Positions 51,519-60,900 of a stretch of 64,000 nucleotides of DNA are shown in pieces. The position numbers and the translations under genes are program-made. How positions within the stretch are numbered: position 1 is the first letter of the stretch; each line of letters opens with the position of its first letter. The notes under the pieces are model-generated. The model worked only from the letters and a program-made list of their open reading frames with translations. It did no database searches and was not told the DNA's origin. The DNA is from an uncultured Actinomycetes bacterium (GTDB lineage Bacteria; Actinomycetota; Coriobacteriia; Coriobacteriales; Atopobiaceae). Location: assembly GCA_900314645.1 (NCBI GenBank), contig OMWB01000014.1, positions 1 through 64,000 of the forward strand, read 5' to 3'.

Positions 51519-52724
51519 ATGGCCGATACGCGGGAAGAGGCGCAGCAACATCTGAAGGAGGTCGCGCACGAGGTGCGTGGCGCTACGAGCCGTGGTGCGG
51601 CAGATGCGGCCGAGGAGCGCGAGCGGGCTGCAAGCGCGCGCAAGGGCGCGCTGTTCCTGGCTGCGGTGGTCGTGGCATACGTGCTCTACCTTGTGTTTTC
51701 TGGCCAGATGGCGACCTTCATCGAGGCCCTGGCAGGCGTGAGGGCCCCGTGGGTGGTAGGCGCGTCGCTCTGCTTCGTCATGTACTTCATCTTCGGCGTG
51801 CTCGCATATGCCATCGCGGTGTACCTAGACCACGACTCGCCCGTAGGCATCCTCGACCTGATGAGTGTGGAGGCATCGGGTATCTTCTTCGGCAACCTCA
51901 CCCCCATGATGGCGGGCGCCGTCCCGTCGCAGATCGTGCGACTCACACGCACGGGCCTCGACGTGGGCGAGGCCTCGGCCACGCAGTTCACGCGCTTCAT
52001 CGTGTTCCAGCTGGCGGTGGTGCTCTTTGCCGCGCTCATGCTGGTGGCCAAGCTCTCGTTCTTCTTCGAGGCCTACGGCAACATCGTGGTGCTCAACCTG
52101 CTCGTCTTTGGCGTGCATCTGGCCGAGTGTGTGGGGCTCTTCGTCATCTGTCTGTGCCCGGGCCTCGTCATGCGCGTGGGCAACTGGGCCATCGCGTTTC
52201 TGTCGAAGCGCGGCTGGCTGAAGGACCGCGCCAAGTGGGACCAGATGGTCAACGTGCAGGTGACGGAGTTCTCGCAGGCGTTCAAGCGCGCCGCCCGTGA
52301 CCTGCCCTCCATGTTCGCCACGCTCGTGGTGACGATGGCACAGCTGGGAAGCCTGTACATGATCCCGTGGTTTGTGCTTCATGCGTTTGGGCGGACGGGG
52401 GACTTCCTTGAGTGCCTGGCCGCGGGATCAATGGTGCAGATGGTTGCCTCCGCCGTGCCGCTGCCGGGAGGCACGGGTGGAGCCGAGGGCGGCTTCGTGA
52501 TGTTCTACCAGCGTATGTTTGGCCCAGCGACCTCGGCGGGATTCATCGTGTGGCGCATCGTCACCTTCTTTGCGCCGACCATCATCTCTGCGCCGTTGCT
52601 GGGATTGACGACGAAGAACCGCACCGTGAGTATCTACGAGCGCGTTCAGCGCCTGAAGCGCGGGCGTAGCGGCGGTGGCGGTGCGGTGAGGATCAACCCG
52701 CGCAGGCTCACACGCCGCAAATAG
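51519..52724 (+). CDS. UPF0104 / lysylphosphatidylglycerol synthase-like membrane protein
   Basis: This 401-residue protein has about eight membrane helices after a charged N-terminal tail (about 1-40). The conserved P-L-P-G-G-T-G-G-A-E-G-G-F near 310-322 and G-I-F-F-G-N-L-T-P near 124 match the LPG synthase-like flippase region (UPF0104/AglD type) that moves lipids or lipid-linked products. No MprF synthase domain is attached, so it may act alone or with a glycosyltransferase. ATG 51519 follows AAGGAGG. Confidence 0.87.
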   Translation: MADTREEAQQHLKEVAHEVRGATSRGAADAAEERERAASARKGALFLAAVVVAYVLYLVFSGQMATFIEALAGVRAPWVVGASLCFVMYFIFGVLAYAIAVYLDHDSPVGILDLMSVEASGIFFGNLTPMMAGAVPSQIVRLTRTGLDVGEASATQFTRFIVFQLAVVLFAALMLVAKLSFFFEAYGNIVVLNLLVFGVHLAECVGLFVICLCPGLVMRVGNWAIAFLSKRGWLKDRAKWDQMVNVQVTEFSQAFKRAARDLPSMFATLVVTMAQLGSLYMIPWFVLHAFGRTGDFLECLAAGSMVQMVASAVPLPGGTGGAEGGFVMFYQRMFGPATSAGFIVWRIVTFFAPTIISAPLLGLTTKNRTVSIYERVQRLKRGRSGGGGAVRINPRRLTRRK

Positions 52725-52737
52725 GCGGCACAAGCTT

Positions 52738-52832
52738 GCGCATGTTGACATGGGGAGGCCCCCTGGCGTCAACATCAGCTTCGTTCCTCTGCTGATGTTG
52801 ACGCCAGGGGGCCTCCCCATGTCAACATGCGC
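52738..52832. repeat. 42-bp perfect inverted repeat (complete paired element)
   Basis: Arms 52738-52779 and 52791-52832 are perfectly complementary over 42 bp with an 11-base loop. Each arm is itself exactly one 42-bp family unit (GCGCATGTTGAC, 18 bases, GTCAACATCAGC). It lies between the convergent membrane-protein gene and gltX. Confidence 0.97.
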
Positions 52833-52847
52833 TTTTGAGCGTTGGCT

Positions 52848-54332
52848 TTAGAGCGCGAGCTCCTTGGCACGCTCGATGCGGGCGAGCACGTGGTCCTTAC
52901 CGGCAAGCGCGAGCGTCTCGCCGATGCCGGGGGACGCGGCGCTGCCCACCACGGCAACACGGATGGGCTGGAAGACCTTGCCCTTGCCCATGCCCAGCTG
53001 CTCGGGCAGCGGGTCAAGCGCGGCCTCGATGGCGGCGGGCGTCCACTCGTCAAGCGCGGCAAGCGCCTCGCCCGCGGCCTGGAGCGCCTCGCGGGCACCG
53101 GCCTTGGCCAGCCACTTCTTCACGGACTTCTCGTCGTACTCAAGCTCGTCGTCATCCTCGTAGAGGAAGGCGGCTTGGTCAACCACCTGCGGTCCCAGCG
53201 TGGTGCGCGGCTTCAGTGCGGCGGCCAGCAGGTCATACCATGCGGCCTCGTGCAGGCACTCGCCGGCGGGCTCGAGGTCGTGGGAGTGCAGCTCGGGGAT
53301 GAGCACCTCGTCGGCAAACTCCTGGTCGCTCATGGCGTGGAGGTACTCGCCGTTGATGAAGTCGAGCTTCTTGGGGTCCATGATCGCGGGGTTCTTGCTC
53401 ACATGGTCCAGGCTGAACTCGCTGGCCAGACGCTCGCGGCTGATGACCGTGCTCTCGCCGTCTGGGGCCCAGCCCAACAGCGACAGGTAGTTGACGAAGG
53501 CGTCGGACAGATAGCCCGCGTCGCGATACTCCTCGACGCTCGTCGCGCCGTGGCGCTTGGAGAGCTTCTTGCCGTCGGTGCCCAGAATCATGGAGATGTG
53601 GGCGAAGACCGGCGTGGGCGCGCCAAGGGCTTCGTACACCATGATCTGGCGCGGGGTGTTGGAGAGGTGGTCGTCGCCACGGATGATGTGGGTGATGCCC
53701 ATGCGGGCGTCGTCCACCACGGTGGCGAAGTTGTAGGTGGGCGTGCCGTCCGAGCGGAAGATGATGAAGTCGTCAAGCTCGCGCGCGTTGAAGGTCACGT
53801 CGCCGTGGACCGCGTCGTGCACGATGACATCGCCGCGGCCATCAGGCACCTTGATGCGGATGGTGTACGGCTCGCCGGCGTCGACGCGTGCCTGTGCCTC
53901 GGCCGGGTCGATGTTGCGGCAGGTGCGCTGGTAACCCTGGAAGGTGTCCTTGCGCTCCTGCGCGGCCTTGCGGTCTGCCTCGAGCTTCTCGGGCGTGCAG
54001 AAGCAGTAGTAGGCCTTGCCCTCGGCAACCAGGCGCTCGGCAGCCTCGCGGTAGATGGGCAGGCACTCCGTCTGCCAGTACGGGCCGTACTCGCCGCCGA
54101 CCTCCGGGCCCTCGTCCCAGTCAAGGCCCAGCCAACGCATGGCGCGCAGGATGATTTGCGTGTTCTCGTCGGTGGAGCGGGTGGGGTCGGTGTCGTCGAT
54201 GCGCAGAATGAAGGTGCCGCCAGTGGCGCGGGCAAAGGCCCAGTTGTAGATAGCGGTGCGCGCGCCGCCCACGTGGAGCTTGCCGGTAGGTGAGGGCGCA
54301 AAGCGCACGCGGACGTTCTGATTGTCTGACAC
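52848..54332 (-). CDS. gltX: glutamyl-tRNA synthetase
   Basis: This 494-residue class Ib enzyme opens with R-F-A-P-S-P-T-G-K-L-H-V-G-G-A-R-T-A near 10-27 (HIGH motif as H-V-G-G) and has K-K-L-S-K-R-H-G-A near 248-256 (KMSKS motif). Length is normal. It charges tRNA-Glu (one such tRNA is encoded at 13663). GTG 54332 is supported by AGAGGAACC upstream; a longer in-frame extension to 54482 adds residues that do not fit the family. Confidence 0.97.
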   Translation of the reverse strand: MSDNQNVRVRFAPSPTGKLHVGGARTAIYNWAFARATGGTFILRIDDTDPTRSTDENTQIILRAMRWLGLDWDEGPEVGGEYGPYWQTECLPIYREAAERLVAEGKAYYCFCTPEKLEADRKAAQERKDTFQGYQRTCRNIDPAEAQARVDAGEPYTIRIKVPDGRGDVIVHDAVHGDVTFNARELDDFIIFRSDGTPTYNFATVVDDARMGITHIIRGDDHLSNTPRQIMVYEALGAPTPVFAHISMILGTDGKKLSKRHGATSVEEYRDAGYLSDAFVNYLSLLGWAPDGESTVISRERLASEFSLDHVSKNPAIMDPKKLDFINGEYLHAMSDQEFADEVLIPELHSHDLEPAGECLHEAAWYDLLAAALKPRTTLGPQVVDQAAFLYEDDDELEYDEKSVKKWLAKAGAREALQAAGEALAALDEWTPAAIEAALDPLPEQLGMGKGKVFQPIRVAVVGSAASPGIGETLALAGKDHVLARIERAKELAL

Positions 54333-54536
54333 GATGGTTCCTCTCGTGACGTGTCTGAATGTGCAGCCTTCCCAGTATAGCTGGAATGACACGGCGTGAC
54401 AGGGCCGCCCCTCACTCCCGTTGAATCCACAGGGCTGTCGTTTGCGGCGGGGCGTCGACTCCCTCTGCACCTCCGCGCGCATGGTATGGTTAACGCGTCT
54501 TCATAATCGTTGGCACGGGGCGAAACGGGGGATGCC

Positions 54537-57500
54537 ATGCCACAGAAGTCAGGTGTCAGGGAGTACAGCGCCTTCATCTCGTATCGCCACCTGCCGGATG
54601 ACCTGCGTGTGGCCAAGGAGATCCACCGCAAGCTCGAGACCTACCACCTTGACCGCAAGACGCGCGAGGCGAGCGGCTTCAAGTCGCTGGCTCCCATCTT
54701 CCGCGACGCTGACGAGTTGCCCATCTCCTCGGCGCTCGACGACGACCTCGTCTCGGCGCTGCGCAACTCGAGCGCGCTCATCGTGGTGTGCAGTCCTCGA
54801 ACCAACGAGTCTGCCTGGGTGGCGCGCGAGGTGGACGAGTTCCTCAAGACGCACGACCAGTCGCGCGTGTTCGTGGCGCTGGTGGAGGGGCAGACGCACA
54901 ACGTGGTGCCGCCGCGTCTGCAATACACCGTGGAGGCCGATGGCACGCACCGCGCGCTGGAGCCGCTCGCCGCGGACCTTCGGGCCAACGTCAAGGGTGC
55001 CGCCCGTCGGGCAGAGATCACGCGTCTCGCGGCGGGCATCCTCGCCGTTCCGTACGACAGCCTGGTGAGGCGCGCCCAGCGTCGGCGCCAGCGCATCATC
55101 TCTTCGCTCGCAGCAGCGGCCGTGGCGGCATCGACGGCCTTTGGCCTGTATAACTCCTACATGCGCACGCAGATCCACGCCAACTACGTCGAGGCGCTGC
55201 GCCGCCGCAGCGAGTACCTCGCCACGGAGGCAAACCTCCTCATGGACGAGGGCAACACGCTGGGTGCCACGGAGCTTGCGCTGGCCGCCTTGCCTGATGC
55301 CGCGGATCCTCAGACCGCGGAGCGCCCGGTGGTTCCCGAGGCGGTGTACGCCTTGCAGCAGGCAACCAACGCGGGCATCGCAGGCACCTTGGCCGACCGC
55401 TCCTTCACCACCTCGGAGGTCTATGTGGCCGACAGCGACCTGCGGAAGGTCTCGGTCTCTGCGGACGAGGGCTATGTGACGTTGATTGACGAGACGGAGG
55501 TGGTCTCCACCTGGGAGGTTGCGAACCACCGCCTCGTCTTCCAGGAGCGAAGCTCGCTCGGGGGCTTTGGCGCCGTGGTCGACGCCTTCGCGCTGAACTC
55601 GGGCGCGACGGTTGTGGTGTATGAGCGGGGCGTCACCTGCAGAAGCGGGGAGGACGGTTCCATCGTGTGGGAGCACGCGCTGGAGGCGAGTGCCGGCGCT
55701 GCCGTCCAGGCGGCGCTCGTGGCGGAGGGAAACGACCGCCTGCTGGTGGTGTGCAAGGAGCAGGCGGTGGTGCTTGACCTCACCACGGCTGCGGAGCAGC
55801 TGTACGAGGTGTCGCTCCGTGAGCTGGGTGGCCTCGATCAAGAGACGCAGTGGGCCACTCCCATGGGAGGCGCCTGCAGCACGGGCACGACCTTCGCGTT
55901 CGGCCTCTCGATGGGCGACGAGGAGGGGTTCAAGAGGTGCGTCGTGGTGACCATTGACGCAGGGAGCGGCCAGGTGCGCATCTGCGAGGCGCCGGGCCTC
56001 TATGCGTTCAGGGTGGGTCTCCTTGCCGACGGGTCTGTGCTCGCCGTGCTGGGAAGCGACCCCGACGCGCCGATCAGCGACCGCGGCACGGTCCACTCAA
56101 CCGACTACATCGACACCGTGGACTTCACCGTAACCATCGCCTGCATGGACGCAGAGAGCGCCTCGGTGCGCTGGGCGGTGCCCCTCACCGTATGGGAAGT
56201 GGGCTTCGATGTGGGGTTTGCGCAGCTTGCGGGACAGGATGGGTCGACCTCTGGCGTCGTGATGTGCTGGATCTGCGACCATGTGCTCTACCTTGACGGA
56301 GCAAGTGGGGAGGTGCTCAACAGCCTTGAGTGCGCCGCATCCATCGTGGGTGGCAGCCTGCTGGTGGACGGCACGTCGTTCATGGGGATACAGGCGGACG
56401 GCTCGTTCTTCATCTGCACGCAGGAGAGCGAGAGCGTGTTGGCGTTTCGCAGCATTGGCGGCGAGGCCTACTACGCAAAGGTGATGCCCTCCGCCAAGAT
56501 CTTCATCATCCGGCACAACGTGGTCTATGGATACAGCGGGTCGGTTGCCGATGCGAGCGTGGTGACTACGTCGGTCGACACGTGTCGCGCATCGTGGGAG
56601 TTTCCTGCCAAGGACGGCTTCGTGACCGCGCGGATCCCTGACGACGCGAACGAGCTGCGTGTGACCAGCTATGACAGCTCCCTTGGGGTGCTGTGGGAGC
56701 AATCGCTGGGCGGTGACGACCTGGTGTGGACGGCGCTCGCCTGTGACCACGAGCGCGAACTCGTGATTGCGGTGGGAACCGACGTCATCGAGGGCCGGTT
56801 CGTGATGCGAGCGCTGGCCACCATCGAGGTGCCGACGGGCGAGCTGCGGCGATGGGACGTGGTTGGTGGCGACGCGTTGGGAGTCGCGTTGCCAAAGGAC
56901 GCTGCGGGTCCGGCAGAGGCCGAGGGCCTCGTGGTGGGATGCTGCGCACGATACGTTGATGGAAACATCTTCTCGCAGGTAGAAGACGTGCAGGGAGGAA
57001 TTGGCATCGCGGTAGCCTCGCTCGAGGATGGGACGTCGCGCCTCTATTCGGTGGCTGACGGCTTTGGAAGCGAGGCCGATGAGCGCGGAAGACGGCTCTC
57101 GCTCTTGCCAGACCCGCAAGGCCGGCGCGTGTTCTATCAGGACGTGGCAGCATCGCCAGAGGGTGAGGCGGACCTCGAGCTGCATGCGAGCGCCGTGCTC
57201 GACCTCGCCACCGCCAAGAGCGAGCAGCTGGGACAGGCGATCGCAACCATCTGGGACGGCATGCTCTCCTCAGACGCGTTGGAGGGGCATGCCGTCTGGT
57301 CCGATGACGGATCGCGGCTTGCTTGTGTTGGCGCCGAGGGCGTCGTGGTGAAGAGCTTTGGCTCCGGTATCGCTGACCTCGCCATCCCGCTCGACAGCCG
57401 CCGTGTGGGTGGTATGTCCCTCGTGGACGGGCAGCTGGTGGTTGCCCTCACGCTGGGCTTCTCGGGCGAGCTCCAGAGCTATTCGTGCACGAACGGCGAG

Positions 57501-57836
57501 CACCTGGCCACGCATGCGTTTGCCGACAGCTCGGCGTGGTCGGGCGGCTGGACGCTCGTGCCCAAGGCGCTCGCGGCAGATGGCTCGGGAGACCTCTTTG
57601 TGACGACGGAGACCTTTGGCTACCTGGTTGACCTGAAGACGCTAAGCCCGTGTCAGCGCTTTGTGGGCGGCAGGGCGTATGCGGCTGCAACCGACACGGT
57701 GCTCTGCGATGACCAAGCCGGCGCAGCCTACAGTCTGCACCAGCGCTATTCCGTGCAACGGCTCATTGATCGGGGTCAGCAGATGCTCGGTCCCCAGACG
57801 ATGGGCGAGCGGTGGCTCTCAGCCCACGGCGCGTAG
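54537..57836 (+). CDS. TIR domain - membrane helix - beta-propeller protein (paralogue 1)
   Basis: In this 1099-residue protein, residues 1-130 form a TIR domain (F-I-S-Y-R-H; I-F-R-D-A-D-E-L; C-S-P-R-T-N-E-S-A-W-V-A-R-E with the putative NADase Glu98). A basic stretch and a membrane helix follow (about 187-207); positive charges before the helix put TIR inside. A helical linker (L-R-R-R-S-E-Y-L-A-T-E; A-L-A-A-L-P) of the kind seen in WD40 fusions leads to about 820 residues of propeller-like repeats outside the cell. It ends G-E-R-W-L-S. TIR domains cleave NAD+ in bacterial defence or signalling; here an extracellular sensor is implied. ATG 54537 follows GGGGG. Confidence 0.85.
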   Translation: MPQKSGVREYSAFISYRHLPDDLRVAKEIHRKLETYHLDRKTREASGFKSLAPIFRDADELPISSALDDDLVSALRNSSALIVVCSPRTNESAWVAREVDEFLKTHDQSRVFVALVEGQTHNVVPPRLQYTVEADGTHRALEPLAADLRANVKGAARRAEITRLAAGILAVPYDSLVRRAQRRRQRIISSLAAAAVAASTAFGLYNSYMRTQIHANYVEALRRRSEYLATEANLLMDEGNTLGATELALAALPDAADPQTAERPVVPEAVYALQQATNAGIAGTLADRSFTTSEVYVADSDLRKVSVSADEGYVTLIDETEVVSTWEVANHRLVFQERSSLGGFGAVVDAFALNSGATVVVYERGVTCRSGEDGSIVWEHALEASAGAAVQAALVAEGNDRLLVVCKEQAVVLDLTTAAEQLYEVSLRELGGLDQETQWATPMGGACSTGTTFAFGLSMGDEEGFKRCVVVTIDAGSGQVRICEAPGLYAFRVGLLADGSVLAVLGSDPDAPISDRGTVHSTDYIDTVDFTVTIACMDAESASVRWAVPLTVWEVGFDVGFAQLAGQDGSTSGVVMCWICDHVLYLDGASGEVLNSLECAASIVGGSLLVDGTSFMGIQADGSFFICTQESESVLAFRSIGGEAYYAKVMPSAKIFIIRHNVVYGYSGSVADASVVTTSVDTCRASWEFPAKDGFVTARIPDDANELRVTSYDSSLGVLWEQSLGGDDLVWTALACDHERELVIAVGTDVIEGRFVMRALATIEVPTGELRRWDVVGGDALGVALPKDAAGPAEAEGLVVGCCARYVDGNIFSQVEDVQGGIGIAVASLEDGTSRLYSVADGFGSEADERGRRLSLLPDPQGRRVFYQDVAASPEGEADLELHASAVLDLATAKSEQLGQAIATIWDGMLSSDALEGHAVWSDDGSRLACVGAEGVVVKSFGSGIADLAIPLDSRRVGGMSLVDGQLVVALTLGFSGELQSYSCTNGEHLATHAFADSSAWSGGWTLVPKALAADGSGDLFVTTETFGYLVDLKTLSPCQRFVGGRAYAAATDTVLCDDQAGAAYSLHQRYSVQRLIDRGQQMLGPQTMGERWLSAHGA

Positions 57837-57853
57837 CGTGAGAATGCTATCTT

Positions 57854-57859
57854 TATAAT
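57854..57859 (+). promoter_or_regulatory. possible -10 element before the second TIR gene
   Basis: TATAAT occurs 43 bases upstream of the start codon at 57902 and follows the first TIR stop. No clean TTGACA-like -35 lies 17 bases upstream, so it is a weak candidate. If used, the second TIR gene has its own promoter instead of relying on read-through from the first. Confidence 0.45.
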
Positions 57860-57901
57860 GTCTGGCTCGTTGTGATCACGGCAAGGTGGAGCGGGGGTGT
57901 C

Positions 57902-60900
57902 ATGTCAAGAGAGTCCAGTGAGCGCACGTACAGCGCGTTCATCTCGTATCGGCATGCGCCTGTGGACACGGCGGTGGCCAAGGAGGTCCAGTTCAGGCTT
58001 GAGCATTACCACCTCCCCAAAGACGTCAAGGAGCAGACGGGCATCACTACGCTTGCCCCTATCTTCCGTGACGAGGACGAGCTTGCCATCACGCCCGAGC
58101 TCACGAAGAGCATCGCCGTCGCCCTGAAAAACTCCGCCGCGCTCATCGTCATCTGCAGCCCGCGCACGAGCGAGTCTACGTGGGTGCAGAAGGAGATCAA
58201 CGAGTTCCTCTCCATGCACGATCGCTCGCGTGTCTTTGTGGTGATGGCTGAGGGAACAGCGGATGAGGTCACACCCGAGGTGCTCTTGCATCGGGTGAAC
58301 GAGGACGGCGAGGTCGTTGCCTGCGACCCACTTGCAGCCAACTTCAGACAAGACTGCAAGGGTCAGTACCGTGCGAACGAGGTGACCCGCTTGGCGGCTG
58401 GTCTCCTTGGCATGTCGTACGATAGCTTGGCGCAGCGGGCTCTCCGTGAGAGGACACGCAGGAGGCGGATCATCGCCGCGGTCGTCTTCGGCCTGTTGCT
58501 GGCCTTCACGCTCTACACCATCAACATGAACCTGCGCATCTTCAGAAACTACCAGGAGGCGTTGCGACGGCGGAGTGAATTCTTGGCGGGACAAGCCAGC
58601 GAAATGGTTGACGAGGGCAATACAGTCGCCGCAATGGAGCTTGCGCTCGCTGCGCTGCCAGCCGACGGCTCTTGGGATGAGCTCTTCCGGCCGGTGGTGC
58701 CCGAGGCGGTGCTTGCGCTCCAGCGCGCAACGAACGCCGGCACGCTGGTGGCCGAAGACATGACCTCCTTTGGGACGTCGGAGGTCTATGCCACCGGTGC
58801 CGAGATCGCGCACCTCAATATCTCTCCCGAAGAGCGCTATGTGGCTGCTGCTGACGATACCGGTGTCGTCACGTTTTGGGAGGTGGGCAAGAATGCGCCC
58901 ATCTTCAGCGGTAGAAGTGCCTTGGGACGCTACAACAACCTCTCCCATTGCTTCGCAATGGACGCGGGCAAGCTCCTGTTGGCCTACAACGACGGCGTGG
59001 TGTGCCGCGGCACGAACGGTGAGGTTCTGTGGGACTATGCACTGGCACAAGATGAAGACCACGCTTCGACGATCTGCGAGATGGCCTATGACCAGGAGAC
59101 TCAGTCGCGCCTGGTGGTGGCGACGGATCGCAGCGTCCTGATACTTGACATCAACACCGGACAACTACTGTACGAGCACCCGTACAGTGAGATTCTTGGA
59201 CATGACGTGCCAAACGTGGTGTGGTTCTCCCGAAAGAACAGCGACTCGCGTGGTTCCACCGTGGTCCTTTCGTTCTTGGAGGATACCGAGCCGGACCACT
59301 TTACGTGTGATGTTGCGGTCATTGATACACAGACGGGGGAGACGTTCGCCTTTCCTGTGGGGACGCGCGCGTGCGACCGTATCGGGCTGTTGTCCGACGG
59401 CTCCATCGCGATGCTGTTCTCCGATGATATTGGTGCGATGACGAGCCAACGTTATGAGAACACCACGATGGTGTACACAGAGACCTCGAGCTCTCCGTAT
59501 CATATCGCCCTCTACGACAGCACGACCGGCGATGAGCGATGGGTCAAGAGCGTCGATTCCTGGCAGGTATGCGAGGAGCGCTGCTTTGCCGAGATGGTTG
59601 ACTTCACCAGCGGGAGGCCGCTGCTTGCCAGCTGCTTTGCAGACTGCATCCTGTTCATTGACCCTGAGACGGGCGAGACGCTCAACGAGCTGCGGGCGCC
59701 TGTCAGCATCGTCAGCGCATGCGCGGATACGGGAGGTCAACTTCTGCTGGGCGTCTTGAGGGATGGGTCGCGTTTTGAGGTCAGTCCCGTGAACACGTCC
59801 GTCATCTCGTACGGCTTGAGGAGGGGTAGTATCTCAAAGGCGAAGATGATGCCTACGGGCGACCTGTACACCGCGAGTGAGGGAGAGAACGTAGTCTCGG
59901 TCTTCCGTAGTATTCACGGGGACGAGAACCTTGTGATGAGTGGCGCTGGCAAGATGTATACCGAAAGGACGTTTCCCACCAAAGACGGATTCCTGTTGCT
60001 CCAGTACGACTATCTGGAAGACGAGGACTACCGTAAGGTGAGCAAGCTTGTGCTGCTTGACGGAGCGTCTCTCAACATCACATGGGAAATGCCGCTTGAC
60101 TGTGGTGAGGGTCTGGACTGGGATCTCATCACGTACGACGAGGCCGAGAACGCCGTCATCTTGATGGGGTCTACGAACATCGAGGATGCCATGGTGCCGA
60201 GAAGCATCGTGAAGGCGTGGCTGGGCGACAGACGCGAGGAGCGCTATCCCGTGAAGACGTGCGGCGAGGCAGAGCTTTGCGTTCCTGGCAAGGGCATGGG
60301 CAACGTCACGCGGGTAGATGATATCGTGGTACACGGAGATCCAGTCTATGTGGGTGGCAAACTGTACTCTCAGGTGCGTGACGCGACGGGAACGGTGGGA
60401 ATCACCGTGGCGTCGCTTGCGGACAAAACGACCTCCTGCTACCGCGTTGTGGAGGGGTTTGGCAGCCGTGAGGACGACACGGGCAGGCGCCTGGTCTTGA
60501 AGGTTGACCCCACGGGTCGCTACGTTGCCTACCAAGATATGCTAGGCACACGGGCAGACGAGGATAGAACCACGGTGCATAGAGCCGGTGTCCTCGACGT
60601 GGAAAAGTGCTCTAACACGGAACTTTCCAGAAAGTCCGCGAGCCCGCGCGCCCTCACTGACGAGATGCAGGTCATGGACCTCTTTGCCTGGTCAGACGAC
60701 GGATCTTGCTTGGCCTACGTGTGCGAGGACGGTGTTACCGTGTACGCTACCACCCCTGGCAAGAGGCGAGAATTGCGTAGCTGGACAAAGGCACGAGGGG
60801 CAACGCGGCAGCCTGCTGAGCAGGGCACCCAGAATGGTGAGGCAAGGGAAGGACTTGTCGCCAGCGCCGAGGGCTCTTCGGGCGTCCAAGGCGGTCAGGG

